A DNA stretch of 64,000 bases from Gerris lacustris (Eukaryota > Arthropoda > Insecta > Hemiptera > Gerridae). Positions 11,914 to 23,049 of the stretch are shown here, in pieces. The translations under genes and the position numbers were made by a program. The stretch's first letter is position 1; each line of letters starts with the position of its first letter. The notes beneath the pieces are model-generated. The model saw nothing but the letters and a program-made list of their open reading frames with translations. It was not told the DNA's origin and ran no database searches. Where the stretch lies: positions 5,372,033 to 5,436,032 of the forward strand of contig OX578286.1 in the NCBI GenBank assembly GCA_951217055.1, in the 5' to 3' direction.

Positions 11914-11966
11914 ACAGAAATAAATACTGTCTGAGGATGACCCTAAAATAAAGGGTCGAAACGTCT
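11914..11966 (+). ncRNA. Hammerhead-like core motif (candidate)
   Basis: An upstream hairpin ACAG/CTGT (11914-11930) is followed by CTGAGGA (11931-11937), one T, a perfect 5-bp stem GACCC/GGGTC (11939-11957, 9-base loop) and GAAA (11958-11961). This is the order of a hammerhead ribozyme core, except for the extra T before stem II and no obvious cleavage-site partner. It may be only a conserved piece of a retroelement tail. Confidence 0.35.
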
Positions 11967-12304
11967 CCCCTTCAAAATGACTCAAAGTGCATTCTTCACA
12001 CCTAAAGGGTCCATCTAATATATAATCTATTATAAACGTGTCGAGTCCAACGTAATCTATAGATAATACGTGTAGATATAATATATAGATCATATATCTA
12101 CAATCTATACTATAGATGATATGGTGTGGTCTAAATACCAATAATAAAAATGGTTCAAAAACTAAATACTTTTTTTTGCTAAAAAAAAAAAATAAAATAA
12201 ATTATACAACTAAAAGAAAATAAGTCAAAACAATTCAAAGTGGAAAAAAAAGAGAAAATGTAAAAAATTGTGAAAATGGTGAAATTGAATTCTATATGGT
12301 AAAC

Positions 12305-12412
12305 TTACAATGATACTACCACAGGCATCTCTCTAACAAACAGTCAAAATACAACGATACACAGCTTCAAACAGTCAAAATATAACGATACACAGCTTCA
12401 AACAGTTTAATG
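12305..12412. repeat. Short tandem repeat, 31-32 bp unit, about 3 copies
   Basis: The unit AAACAGTCAAAATAYAACGA followed by TACACAGCTTC is repeated in tandem. Confidence 0.85.
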
Positions 12413-12681
12413 CTCAACACAACAGATAACAGACTCGTCGCTTCTAACTGCGCCATTCACACAAAACAATTACACTAAATATTACATTATATAGTATCTA
12501 CGTCGACTAAACTAAAAACAATCAACACAATAAATTACAAACATTGACAATAAAACAAATATTAATGACTGTATAACTATAATCGAATGTCGATCCTCGT
12601 CTGTGGTTTTTCTCCCAATATGGGGCTTATCATGTAAGAGGTGTGGTTCGATAACAAAACAACGTCTTCGCACCAGGGGTG

Positions 12682-13133
12682 GGTACTTGTTAATTAGAAG
12701 CTCTCCTTAAAAGTTGGAGGTGGTTAGGTGATCTTTAACCACCTCTAACCACCTCTTACCACCTCGAACCACCTATAGCCATCTCTAACCACCTCCAACC
12801 ACCTCTAACCACCTCCAACCACCTCTAACCACCTCCAACCACCTCTAACCACCTCCAACCACCTCTAACCACCTAAAAACCACCTATAACAACCTCTAAC
12901 CACCTGTTACCACCTATAACCACCTTTAACCCCTTCTAACCACCTCTAAGCACCTATAGCCACCTCTAACCACCTCTAACCACCTCTAACCACCTCAAAC
13001 CACCTCTGACCCATCAAACCACCTCTAACCACCTCAAACCACCTCAAACCACCTCTAACCACCTCAAACCACCTCTAACCACCTCAAACCACCTCTAACT
13101 TTTAGGAAGGCTCCTAATAAATTAACAAGTACT
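12682..13133. mobile_element. Element with inverted ends enclosing a 10-bp minisatellite
   Basis: Left GGTACTTGTTAATTAGAAGC and right its inverse (…TTAACAAGTACT) enclose about 37 copies of the decamer CCACCTCTAA and variants (CCACCTCCAA, CCACCTCAAA), often as 20-bp pairs. CAGGGGTG at 12674-12681 and CAGGGGTA at 13134-13141 look like a 7/8 target duplication. The terminal homology continues into AAAAGTT and the first repeat units, so the array may have grown from the element's own subterminal sequence. Confidence 0.75.
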
Positions 13134-13275
13134 CAGGGGTATACTGGAGCCGGACCGTCGCGTCGTTTCGGTACTGCTTTTAGTGGATGAAAAATGTTTT
13201 TTTTTGTGTACAATGTGTTCCCAAAACTAAAGATATTCTAGTATGTTTCTTTTACGTTTTACTTGTTACCAATTA

Positions 13276-13389
13276 CTACGTTCCCATGAGTTTTCACAAC
13301 CATGTTAAAAAAAAACTGTTTTGGAAATTCCTCATTAAAACACTATAGGTTTTAAGCTAAATCGGTTTTGAAAACCGATGGATACGTAG
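13276..13389. mobile_element. Small inverted-repeat element S, copy 1
   Basis: Ends CTACGTTCCCATGAGTTTTC and …CGATGGATACGTAG. Same family as 19161-19508. It has GGTTTTGAAAACC-type inner palindromes. Confidence 0.6.
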
Positions 13390-13861
13390 TATTTAATTGA
13401 AGCATATATGTCATGAAGTCACCTGATTGGTTGAGATAAGTAGATGTTGGAATATTCAACTAAATGTTCATTTAAATTAATTAAATAAGAAAATATTGGC
13501 TTATTATAAATTAATTGACTGAAACTTCAACTAATATTATATATTAAATTCAAATTCTACATCGAACAATTAGAAACAAACTAAACACTACGACAACCTT
13601 AACATCCAACACTTACATGCATTAACTTCACTTTATCTTCTAGTGTGCTTTTAGTTCTATTATACAGGGGTTTCCTAAATATCATATATTATGAACATAC
13701 GGACGGGGGGATTATTCTTTAGCTTATTTCATGGCTAAAAAAATTCATATAAATATAGGTCCGTAAATGCTTCATTACCGACCTCCAGGAGTACTTATAC
13801 TATAATAATAAGTCAAATTATAATTATCAATAACTACGGGAGACATACAGAGAAAAATAGA

Positions 13862-13938
13862 CCCCCGCACCGGGACTTGAACCACGGGTCCTCCTATTAA
13901 TCCGTTACAGGTGCTCTTACCAACTGAGCTATACGGGA
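13862..13938 (-). repeat. tRNA-derived sequence (pseudo-tRNA or SINE head)
   Basis: Minus strand: acceptor-like TCCCGTA pairs with TGCGGGG; the D arm GCTCAGTTGGTAAGAGC is excellent; a B box GTTCAAGTCCC is present. The anticodon stem closes only with a 9-base loop and the T stem has two mismatches, so this is probably not a functional tRNA. Confidence 0.55.
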
Positions 13939-14057
13939 GATCTCCAGTAAAAATTTAATCTTTTCGTAGTATGAATACTACCAAAAAATTTGAATTTATA
14001 ATAATAAGTAGTAGATGAGAGCTGCGAATGAAGGATTTTATTTATATTTGATATAAA

Positions 14058-14185
14058 ACAGTCTCTTTAGTTCGGGTAAAGCTCGCTAGAGAGGTTTAGT
14101 GTAGGGGGAGAGAATAATTAACCACTTTTCAAATCGGACTGTTCCCTCTACCCCTTCCTTACTCTGAAGCCTTATACATGCGTCC
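14058..14185 (+). repeat. Repeat U, copy 1
   Basis: Shares TTTAGTTCGG, GAGGTTTAGT(G/A)TAGGGGGA and CCCTCTACCCCTTCCTT with 27857-27965. Confidence 0.7.
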
Positions 14186-14474
14186 GCTCTTTTTCTCATT
14201 GATTCCCGTACTCTTTTGAATACCACCCGGAATTTTTCTTACAGTTTTTCAAATTTATTTAATAATCTTAAAAATTTCAACACCCTGCAGGTAACAAAGC
14301 TTTTGTGCACCTATGTTCATATGAATTTTGAGTCATGAAAAAAGCCAAAGAATTACCCCCCTTCCTTAGGTTCATGATATTTAGGAATACCCCGTATATA
14401 TTACTATTCTCGTCTTAAAATTAGAGTTTACTTTGACAACTGAGAAAAACAGGGGGGGGGGGGGGACGGTAAGG

Positions 14475-14645
14475 CACCAATGAGAACTTGAAATTTCAAC
14501 GTATTAAAGATACGGCCTGAAAGGCGAACAAAAATGTCACGTGTGGAGGAGTGCCTCTTACAGTCCTAGAGGCTTTAATTTGTTTTCTTCACATAGGTTG
14601 GTATGTCGGAGGTGTCAAAGTAAACTCTTATTGTAACACGAGTAT
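14475..14645 (+). mobile_element. Diverged copy of MITE L
   Basis: CCAATGAGAACTTGAAATTT, then CCTAGAGGCTTTAATTTGTT and CATAGGTTGGTATGTC follow the same order as in the element at 40805-41065. Confidence 0.6.
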
Positions 14646-14824
14646 TGTTTTACTAGTGCTTAAATCAACTAATACGTTTAGAATTCATACACTCTTTTTT
14701 ACTTTTATGGAACTTAGAGAGAAAAAAAGAAGAGGAGATTGGAAAGGATGAAGAAATATTTTATATTTTAAGTCAATATGAAATCAAATTATTGGTAAAT
14801 AATATTTCTAGTTGGTATTTAAAA

Positions 14825-16125
14825 TACGAGGGTGGAGTCAAAACGTTTTCAGGAAAGTTATTTTTTTAAAAAATCTATTTTAATAGATTAAAAATTACAA
14901 AAAAAGGACTTATTTTTCTATATTATCACAACCATTTCTCAACGTACTTTGCCCAGGAACTGCCTATATCCCTATTAAAAAAATATTTTAACTTAAATTT
15001 AATCCACTGTTGCACCACTTTTATTAGTTGTTCATCACTGTTGCACTACTTCAGCGGTCCAAAACTGTGGTAATCACTCGGAGCCAGTTACTTTATGTGG
15101 TCAGGGCCATAGAGTGGGTGGGGAAGAACCTTAATAGTCCAGGAGGTAGCGTGCAAAAAAGTGTCTGGCTAACATCCAGCTAGAATTTGGTGAATAAGTA
15201 AATTCTTTGGTGTCTTTTAAGAATATTTTGTCGGCTAAGTTCGTCTACTTGGCAATAGGCATTTGACAAAACAAACCGGTGGAGAGTGGCCATAACACAC
15301 CATTTTTGGTGGACAATGTGTTTTTTATGATCCTGAGTACGAAATTAGTTAGTAGATCTTAACTTAATAGGCGAACTCTTTGATTTGGAGTAATATTTGA
15401 CTAACTAACCTATTAAGTGACAAACTACCATCAACTTGAATATCATGAAAATCATATTGTCCACCAAAAAGGGCGGGACATGGCCGCTCTCCACTGGTTA
15501 GTTTTTTTCAAATGCCTATTGCCAAGCTATGTCCCGCAGACAGACTTAGCCGACCACATATTCTTATAAGGCACCAAAAGATTTACTTATACATAAAATT
15601 CTAGCTTGATGTTAGTCAGACACTTTTTTGCACTTTATCTCCTGGACTATAGTAAAGATATAAGCTTTTCAACCATCTGCTGGCTAATGCTGCAGTATGA
15701 GGATATCCATTGTCACAATGGATAATGATGACTGCTGTTCGATAACAACCCACGTCGTTTCTTTCGAATTGAACGTTTCAAGGTTCAGGTCCTTCTACAC
15801 CCTCGCATAGCCCTGACCCCCCGGAGAAAACCACCCACCCTCCGGACAATCTCCCCTGACCACCCTGACCAACCAGTGGCTTTGAGTGATTACCACAGGA
15901 TGCTGAGGAACGAAAATTCAACAGCGGTGAGAGAGTGGATTAGATTTCAGCCAATGTATATATTTCTTTTTTACGAGGGAAACAGTCACTTCCGGAACAT
16001 TAGGAAAAATGCGTTGAGAAAGGGGGTGATTATATAGAGAAATAAACTCATTTTTTTATTTTTATCTAATTAAATGAATTTTTAAAAAAACTTTTCGGAA
16101 ACTTTTTGACTCCCCCTTATGCGTA
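14825..16125. mobile_element. Mariner-like inverted-repeat element V, with E1 nested
   Basis: Left TACGAGGGTGGAGTCAAAAC; right, reversed, TACGCATAAGGGGGAGTC then AAAAAGTTT. The TIRs extend over 120 bp (AAAAATCTATTTTAATAGAT and counterpart; CTCAACG(T/C)A). A second inverted pair, TGTGGTAATCACTC and inverse, lies at about 15067 and 15880. CGAGGG…TCAAAAAGT termini are typical of mariner elements (family knowledge). No transposase frame remains. E1 (15137-15647) sits near the centre. Confidence 0.7.
15137..15647. mobile_element. Inverted-repeat MITE E, copy 1 (nested in V)
   Basis: Long imperfect inverted repeat of about 250 bp per arm, starting TAGTCCAGGAGGTAGCGTGC. Arm landmarks are AAGTGTCTGGCTAACATC, GTCGGCTAAGTTCGTCT and GGTGGAGAGTGGCCAT. 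Flanked by TA on both sides. Confidence 0.9.
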
Positions 16126-16399
16126 CTGTTTACGTGTTTATTTTTATGATACATATGGGACATTATTATAATTAAATTTGAATGAATACATTGGAGTGTT
16201 GATAGTAAAATTACGTTTTTAAAAAAACTAAATTTTCCCGGGGGGTTGGAAATTTGGAAATATTATTTTTATTTGTCTAGCTGAACCTCTTTAAGGTTAT
16301 TTTCATATTTCGTTATTGTCCTCTTTAAGTTTCAATGCTATTTTCTTTTAATTCTATCTTCAGGGGTGTTATCACAGTTTATTGCGATCTTCCGTCTTA

Positions 16400-17431
16400 G
16401 TCAAGGAGAGAGAAAAAAGTGTCTGACTAACATCAGACTTTTGTGTACAAATTAATCTTTTGGTGCCTTTTAAGAATATGTGGTCGGCTAAGTTCTCTTG
16501 CGGGACTTAGCTTAGCAATAGGCATTTAAAAATAAAACGGTGGAGAGCAGCCATACCCCGCCCATTTTGGTGGACAATGTGATTTTCATGATCCTGAGTA
16601 CAAAATTTCTTAGTAGACCGAAAATCAAGTTGATGATAGTTTGTCCCTTGATAGGTAGACACTTTGATTTGGAGTAATATTTGAATAAATAACTAACGTC
16701 ACCTAGATTTTCGGTCTAATAGTAGTAGTAGTAGTTACCTAGTACTTCCTACTAGACGGGTAGGACGAACCACTTGTACGAACCTCGCAATCAGGCCTAC
16801 AGTGGACCCATTTTACTTCCCCGTGGTGGAGAGTTCCAGCTACTTCACACATCATACATTTGTACATTGTACCGCCGAAGCGAGCATGATGTGGTCATTA
16901 GTAAGCTATATGAGCGTGCTTCAAAGTGTGGGGGAAGAGGACCCCTCAGGGGGACCCCTCGCCCTACTCCGACCTCGAACCATAGATACAAATCACATCT
17001 CATGACACGGATCGAACCCACTAGACATCGTGGGGGAAGAGAACCCCTCAGGGGGTGCCTCGCCCTGCTCCGTCCGCGATTCATAGATGCATTCAGTGTA
17101 TCACGGCCCGGGATCGAACCCACGACCTCGAGTTGCCTCGACTCAGTGATAGCTGAGCGGTGTCTTTACGACCTCGGCCACCCTGGCTCCCTTTCGGTCT
17201 ACTAACTAATTTTGTTCTCAGTATCATGAAAATCACATTGTCTACCATGAAGAGCGGGACATGGCCGTTCTCCACCGGTTTGTTTTTTTTTCAAATGCCT
17301 ATATTGTCAAACTATGTCCCGTTGACGAACTTAGCCGACCACATTTTCTTAAAAGGCCCCAAAGATTAACATATATACGGAATTCTTGCTTGATGTCAGT
17401 CAGACAGATTTGAACACGCTATCTTCTGGAC
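16400..17431. mobile_element. MITE E, copy 2, interrupted by a SINE
   Basis: Left arm from AGTCAAGGAGAGAGAAAAAA and right arm ending CTTCTGGACTA show the same landmarks as copy 1. The SINE at 16719-17191 lies near the inner boundary of the right arm, flanked by a 10-bp duplication. Confidence 0.88.
16719..17191 (-). mobile_element. tRNA-derived SINE with (CTA)n tail and 10-bp TSD
   Basis: The direct repeat TTTCGGTCTA flanks the insert at 16709-16718 and 17192-17201. On the minus strand it begins with a tRNA-like head having A box TGGCCGAGGTCG and a perfect B box GGGTTCGATCCC, a long variable arm (TCGAGGCAACTCGA) of the Ser/Leu type, and ends in a (CTA)n tail. The body holds two diverged copies of a block around CCCCTCAGGGGG (about 16930-16980 and 17030-17085). 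The ORFs overlapping it are spurious. Confidence 0.9.
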
Positions 17432-17888
17432 TATAAGATAATTTTATAGAATTCATACATTATTAATTTAAATTTGATGTTACAAAAATTTAAATTGATA
17501 TATTATGTTAAATATAAAATTTGTTAAAAAAGAAATCAGGCTCGAAAAAGTCCCAAATTTGGAACGAAATGTCGCAAAAAAGTTTAATTTTTTTATTATC
17601 ACCCCTAAAGAAAAAAATAAAAGAAAACCGTTCTTTAAGACCATCTTGGTATTAATTCAAGCTTTGTTAATTATAATTATTATATTAGGTGTCAGGGAAC
17701 TTATATTAAATTTTATATGTAGCCGAAAAGCTAAGTTGGTCTTTTAATTGAGATTTTAATTTTGAGTCAAATTAACATCACTTTTGCTAATTTGTTTTGT
17801 TTTGTTTATGGGGAGCGTAATTTGGTTTATGCTTTATAAATTTTGTTTTTGTTTGTTTTTTTTTTTGCTTGTTAGGAAAAGTAGGTAC

Positions 17889-17975
17889 CTTAGAATTGCA
17901 AAAGCAACACTCGAACTCACTTGGCATGTCTTCCAGTCTGACCACGGCACTGTTCCCATCACCTCCTCCATCACC
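17889..17975 (-). CDS. Shab: Shab exon: conserved SEFECCFC block of the cytoplasmic tail
   Basis: A 29-codon exon in phase 0 on both sides starts GDGGGDGNSAVV and ends RLEDMPSEFECCFCNSK. The FECCFC core with flanking Glu and Lys is a recognisable island in insect Shab tails, which are otherwise poorly conserved. The acceptor is TTGGTTGCAG at 17985-17976 behind a pyrimidine-rich stretch. The donor is AAG then GTACCT from 17888. It lies 2,135 bp downstream of the preceding exon. In relatives the protein continues after NSK with an acidic DF-rich segment; I did not find that exon below 17889, so it is probably outside the window. Confidence 0.88.
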
Positions 17976-18364
17976 CTGCAACCAATCAAAACAGAGTTAG
18001 AGAAACCAATGTTACAACCATGTTTGTAGTTTAGTAGTTAGTCGTTAGTGTCCTCAATTCCTTGACACTGACAAGCAACTAAATAAAGGAGACGAGAGAA
18101 TGTCGAAGATCTATAGAAACAAGATGCTATACAAGGAAGCACAGGAAAAGCAAGTGAATGGAATTTAGATCCAAGTAGCAGTAGCACGACTTAGTCCCTG
18201 GGATGTCCACAGGACCAGTCACTTGGTCCATCGACACATATCCTTTGGAGGGTAGCATTTTTGCTTGCGGATGTCTTATGTCTGACCTGATGTCCGCCCT
18301 TCTAACGCCCATTGGACTTCGTAAAAAACGCATGCTATAAACCAATCTAAGTGCATTCAGACCG

Positions 18365-18430
18365 GAGGAGGCATCGCAAAGATGGAAGGTGGAAGGTTAC
18401 CCAGGTGAATGGAAGGTTACCCAGGTGAAT
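18365..18430. repeat. 20-21 bp direct duplication
   Basis: GGAAGGTTACCCAGGTGAAT occurs twice in immediate succession inside the short Shab intron. Confidence 0.9.
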
Positions 18431-18665
18431 CAAAACATTTATACGATTTATTTTCACACTTTGTTTCTCACGAAAATATTTTATTCGACTCTTTGAAGGA
18501 CGGCAATTCTTTCTTCTACTTTTCTTACGATTTGTTTACCACAAGGCTTGAACTGTTCCAATGCAAATCAAACTCCTGATTTGTGGCAGCCAATTTGAAC
18601 AAATTGGATAGATTACTGGCAGTGATGAGATGAGAACTCAATTTACTCTTCTAGAAGTTTTCGAG

Positions 18666-18962
18666 CTACCCAAGTAGCACGATTTGAAATTATAACTCAT
18701 CCATAGAATACCCCTAACTTGACGTCCATAGGATACCCTTAACTCGATGTCCATTGAATGCGCCCAACTGGATGTCCATAGGATACTCTTAACTGGACAT
18801 CCCGTTAAGGATATCCATAGAACATAATTAGGATCACCCAATGAGGCATCCAAAACGGGATAACCATAGGGGAACCCATGGACCAACAATTGTGGACATT
18901 ATAAAATCTGGACAAAAAGATATTCCAGGGATGTCTTTTAAATCAGTTGTGCTACTTGGGTA
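18666..18962. mobile_element. Small inverted-repeat element X
   Basis: Ends TACCCAAGTAGCAC and, at the right, GTGCTACTTGGGTA. CGAGC is present on both outer sides. The interior carries about five diverged copies of a roughly 28-bp unit around GTCCATAGGATA. A related fragment with AAGTAGCAGTAGCACG lies at about 18170-18245. Confidence 0.75.
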
Positions 18963-19160
18963 ACGAGCACAAACCCTCGTCAACTTGAACCTCGAATGAT
19001 GGTTGACCTTTTCTTAAATATGCTGACGAAGAATGTCGCAGGGAAACGATATAAATAGAAGTCAATTTACGTCGATCAACGGTGAAGCTGTGATCTGTTA
19101 AGTATCGAGATGTCTTATTGTAGGTTTTAAAATGATATCGGTACTTTTAGTTATCAAATG

Positions 19161-19508
19161 CTACGTTTCCATGAGTTTTCAAAACCGCTTTGGTTTCAAA
19201 CCGAAATCGTTTCCATGAGGAGTTTCCAAAGCAGTTTTCACAACAATGAAAACTATAACCACCCAAACTAGCTATAGTTAAGTCACATTATAATATCTCT
19301 GCTCATCGTATCTACTGCCCATGTCTCAATTCTGTTCTCAATTCAATACCCGTTTCCATACTACTTTTTCAAAAACAGTTTCAACACAAAACCAAAAATT
19401 TGCTGTTACGACCTTGAACTCAAAACGTTTTGAAATTACCGTTTCCGTGGGGTTTCGAATACCAAAACCGGTTTTAAAACGGTTTTGGAAAAACTCATGA
19501 AAACGTAG
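19161..19508. mobile_element. Inverted-repeat element S, copy 2
   Basis: CTACGTTTCCATGAGTTTTC at the left, and AAACTCATGAAAACGTAG at the right. The interior is rich in (G/A)GTTTT(G/C)AAAACC variants, partly tandem. Confidence 0.8.
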
Positions 19509-19667
19509 TAATAGTAATACTTAGCGTAGATAGTGATTTAAATTAATATCTTATAATTAAAAGTCAAGTAAAGTAAAAATTACTTATGGTTTCAAGATCA
19601 GTATCAGCCAAAGTTCTAAGTTTCGCGTCTTTGACCATTTAGCTTTGTCTCGATTTATGAGACATTC

Positions 19668-20025
19668 GTAGGAAATAACAGATTTCATAAGAGATTTGTT
19701 TTTAACTGGAATCTGTGTTTTACCGAGCTTCTATACTTACCCAATTCTTCACTTTGAAACGATTCGGTAAGAAAGATGCAACAACAGGTTCACCGAAAAA
19801 TGTTCTATTGAATAGATTTGTGGGATTACCCACAATAACTTCCACAAGACATGAGACATACGTAGGAAATAACAGATTACATGAGAGAATTGTTTTTACT
19901 GAAATCTGTTTTCCCAACGCTTCTACTTATCTAATTCCTCACTTTAAAAGTATTCGGTATAAAGATGGTACAACAGGTTCACCAAAAAATGTTCTACTGT
20001 ATAAATTTGTGAGACTACCAAGTCC
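19668..20025. repeat. Tandem duplication, about 190 bp, 2 copies
   Basis: Both copies start CGTAGGAAATAACAGATT and contain ACAACAGGTTCACC(G/A)AAAAA. It lies in the intron just upstream of the 17.9 kb exon and ends 90 bp from the third Shab exon's donor. Confidence 0.9.
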
Positions 20026-20110
20026 CCATAAACAACGTGCACAAAATATACGTTTATAAACGTACTTTACTTTTTTACCGTCCGGAAACCAACATGTGAC
20101 ATGAACTTAC

Positions 20111-20307
20111 CTGAGGTGGAGGGGATAAGGCCGGGTCTAGGTCTAGAAGCGGTGGCTGAGGCTGTAACCTGAAAGACTCCTGCCTCTTGAGAGCCGAAGG
20201 AGGATTTGGAGCCACGACGGCCCCCGGTCCGCCGCCTCCGTTATTCACTTCGCCTCCCTTCGGATGAAGAAGTCCACCCTCTTCCACTCCCATCTGAAGA
20301 ACTCCGT
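20111..20307 (-). CDS. Shab: Shab exon: Gly/Pro-rich C-terminal linker (probable)
   Basis: The exon has 2 + 195 bases: AC completes an Asp codon with the G left by the channel-core exon, then 65 codons follow and it ends in phase 0. The peptide reads DGVLQMGVEEGG near the start, has a Gly-rich run (GGGGPG), then SALKRQESFRLQ and ends in a proline-rich DLDPALSPPPQ. The acceptor TTGTTGTTTCAG and donor CAG then GTAAGT are both strong. Assignment to Shab rests on strand, order, phase compatibility on both sides and higher GC than the surrounding intron, not on remembered homology of every residue. KRQESF could be a phosphorylation site of the cytoplasmic tail. It could be an alternatively used cassette. 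Confidence 0.75.
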
Positions 20308-20499
20308 CTGAAACAACAATGTCTTCAAATCCACCATAATATATTTTCTAAACCCTTCGACAATTCAACCTACTTAAAAAACAACAACTGGAAAATAGAA
20401 ATTTATTAACATTCGTTATCATTTTCTTCCGACATGTTTATACTCATGCCATAATACTTTGTTATTCTGAAAGCGCGGGAAAATCGAAAAAAAAAAACA

Positions 20500-20665
20500 G
20501 AAGAGGAACCAATGAGAGCCCGAGATTTTGGCGGGTAGTAGTTCGGGCCAACTAGGCAACAAAAATTATTGGGTAACCTTAAGATAACCTCCTAGTGGTT
20601 TTTTTTTCTCTCACATAGGTTGGCTAATCTGAGCTGTCAGATTTACAAATTATAATGGCATGAGT
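20500..20665 (+). mobile_element. MITE L copy, truncated ends
   Basis: CCAATGAGAGCCCGAGATTT, GGGCCAACTAGGCAAC and CACATAGGTTGGCTAAT align with 40805-41065, but the terminal inverted repeats are not preserved. Confidence 0.7.
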
Positions 20666-20846
20666 CAGGGGTATCCAACTCCAGTATTCTAGAGGTGTAA
20701 GACCACTAGCGCTGGTCGGGCAGATGGCGGTTAAAATTGTAAACTACTTATGATCTTTTGACATTCCTCGAATTCTAAAATATAAACAAATACTGGTTGT
20801 CAGACATTTGTACTATTTTGTAAATAAACAAAATAAATAAAAACCA

Positions 20847-20925
20847 GCCTCGGTGGCTGTGTGAGATGAGCGATTGCTCCGAATGCTAAAGTTCCCGGGT
20901 TCGAATCTAGTAACCTGACCATTTA
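20847..20925 (+). repeat. tRNA-derived SINE head
   Basis: GCCTCGGTGGCTGTGTGAGA resembles an A-box region, and a B box GGGTTCGAATC lies 40 bases further on. No tail or duplication identified. Confidence 0.5.
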
Positions 20926-21267
20926 ATTTATAAATTTAATTCTTTGAATTAAGAAACTCAAAATATTTTGAATGGTGTAAAAGATTTATTCACAATATTA
21001 ACCGGCAAATTCCCGTGGAGCGCTAGTAGTCTAACACAGGTAGATAAAGAGGGGAGTTGGAAATCTTTCCGTTTTAGGATTCTATGATCGCTGGCATGAG
21101 TATTATTAACCGACGTGAGTGCAATAATAACTAATTTTATTTCCATAAAGAAAGGCAATTCGTCGGTGTATGCTCCTGAATAATTATATGTCGAATAAAA
21201 TGTACAGACGAAATAAGTATATCGTATAACAAACACTATGGCTTATGTGACTGATCCGTTTACACCT

Positions 21268-21500
21268 CTTTACTTCTTTGTCAGTTCATAAATATTAGCT
21301 ATTGTTTAGATTTTCGTCATCAGTACATAAACATTAGCTATTGTTTAGATCTTCATCATCAGTACATAAACATTATGAGTACATAAACATTAGCTCTAGT
21401 TTAGTTCTTCGACATCATAGCACATAAAAATAATAGCTATTGTTTAGGTCTTCATCATCAGTTCATAAACATTAGCTATTGTTTAGTTATTCATCATTAC
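21268..21500. repeat. Minisatellite, 37-39 bp unit, about 5-6 copies
   Basis: The unit is of the form CAGTACATAAACATTAGCTA followed by TTGTTTAGATCTTCATCAT. Confidence 0.92.
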
Positions 21501-21930
21501 TTCATATTGTTTTGGTGGAGAGACATCTAACGCTATATTGTTTTGGTAGAGAGACATCTGATCTCATATTGTTTTGGTAGAGAGACATCTGATCTCATAT
21601 TTGTTTTGGTGGAGAGACATCTGATCTCATATTTGTTTTGGTGGAGAGACATCTGATCTCATATTGTTCTGGTGGAGAGACATCTAATGCTATATTGATT
21701 TGGTAAAGAGACATCTGATGCTATATTATTTTGGAGGAAAAACATCTGATGCTGTATTACTGTATTATTTTGGTGGAGAGACATCTAATGATATATTGAT
21801 TTGGTGGAGAGACATCTAATGTTATATTTGTTTTGGTGGAAGGACATCTGATGCTATATTGTTTTGGTGGAGAGACATTTAATGCTATATTCATTTGGTG
21901 GAGAGACATCTGACGCCATATTCGCAGCTG
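21501..21930. repeat. Minisatellite, 31 bp unit, about 14 copies
   Basis: The unit contains TTTTGGTGGAGAGACATCTG. It directly abuts the preceding array. Confidence 0.95.
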
Positions 21931-23040
21931 GAAGTTTTTATTTTTAAATGAAAACCTTCAGAGTTCTAGGTTCGAGTCCATTACCCACATTTTATATATT
22001 TGTATTTGATAACATCTTATCTTCCCTAAAAATAACAAACCTAAAAACACAAAATAATTTAATTTTTATTTTTTCAAACAAACAACATCAAATACATTTA
22101 CCACACTATAGTTAAATAATTTATAAAAATTGTTGTCATGCTTTTTTTTATTTTCATTATTTTTCAACACAAAATGGAATGACAAAAAAAATTGTTTTCA
22201 TAGTACTATAAGTTGAGTGCATATAACTCAAAGCTAAAAATTTATCAAAAACACACAGGAAGGTATTCAAATACAGAATGATTTGAACCAGTTTAGACAG
22301 CTGTAATCATTCAACTGACTACACCATACTGATGCAGTGCCATACTGATTTAGCGACCATACTGTCCATACTGAATCAGTGTCATTCTGATTTTTATGAC
22401 CCACTGTTAGTTTTATTCTTTGAGTAAAAAATTGACTTTGAAAAAAAAAAAATCTCCTAACAACTAACTCGATATAAAAATTGAAAACGTAAAAAAATAA
22501 AAAAATAAAATATCTGTACACAAAATTAAAAATTCTAATATTAAAAAAAATGGAATTAAAAAAAAGGTCAATAGTTATTTAATATAATTTCATAGCCCAC
22601 TAAAATATATAAATATATATATTTCTATCATTCTAATTATAATAATTATTCATAATAACAATATATAAGTTATGTATATTATATTTTTAAAAATTCTACT
22701 TAAATTTAACAACTTCTTAATTTATTTTCTTGAAAGATATGATTAAAAAAATAATCTATATTATTGTTTTTAAACTAATTATGAAAAACATATTAATATA
22801 TAAAACTATTTATGACTAATTATATTTGTTTTTATATTAGTAGTAAAATATTATATTATTATATATAAAAAAAAATAACACGAAAAAACTAATTATGTGT
22901 ATCTATGTTTTATTATTATGGTTGACTATTGATTTTCTTGATAGAATTTAGAAGACGCAGGTAGTAACAGGTAAAATTTAAGAGTTCTCACGACCGTGCA
23001 GGTAGTTATAAACAACCGGTAGGTTTCATTCTATAATAAA
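21931..23040. other. Very AT-rich stretch without genes
   Basis: Mostly A/T homopolymers and short TA-rich runs. A short cluster of CATACTGA words occurs at 22325-22375. Nothing else recognised. Confidence 0.5.
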
Positions 23041-23049
23041 CATGTTTCG

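Larger units (their letters stand above)
13661..14398. mobile_element. Element T, about 60-bp TIRs, with tRNA-like insert
   Basis: Left end TATACAGGGGTTTCCTAAAT and right end, reversed, TATACGGGGTATTCCTAAAT. The homology extends through ATCAT, a G run and ATTCTTT(A/G)GC for about 60 bp. The interior contains a tRNA-like segment (13862-13938) and a block (14058-14185) repeated at 27857-27965. Confidence 0.75.

Noticed and set aside
13862..13938. Functional tRNA gene on the minus strand
   Set aside because: The D arm and acceptor are good, but the anticodon loop would have nine bases and the T stem has two mismatches.
16774..17275. ORFs rich in Arg/Pro
   Set aside because: They lie in the SINE and its flanks; GC-rich tRNA-derived sequence explains them.
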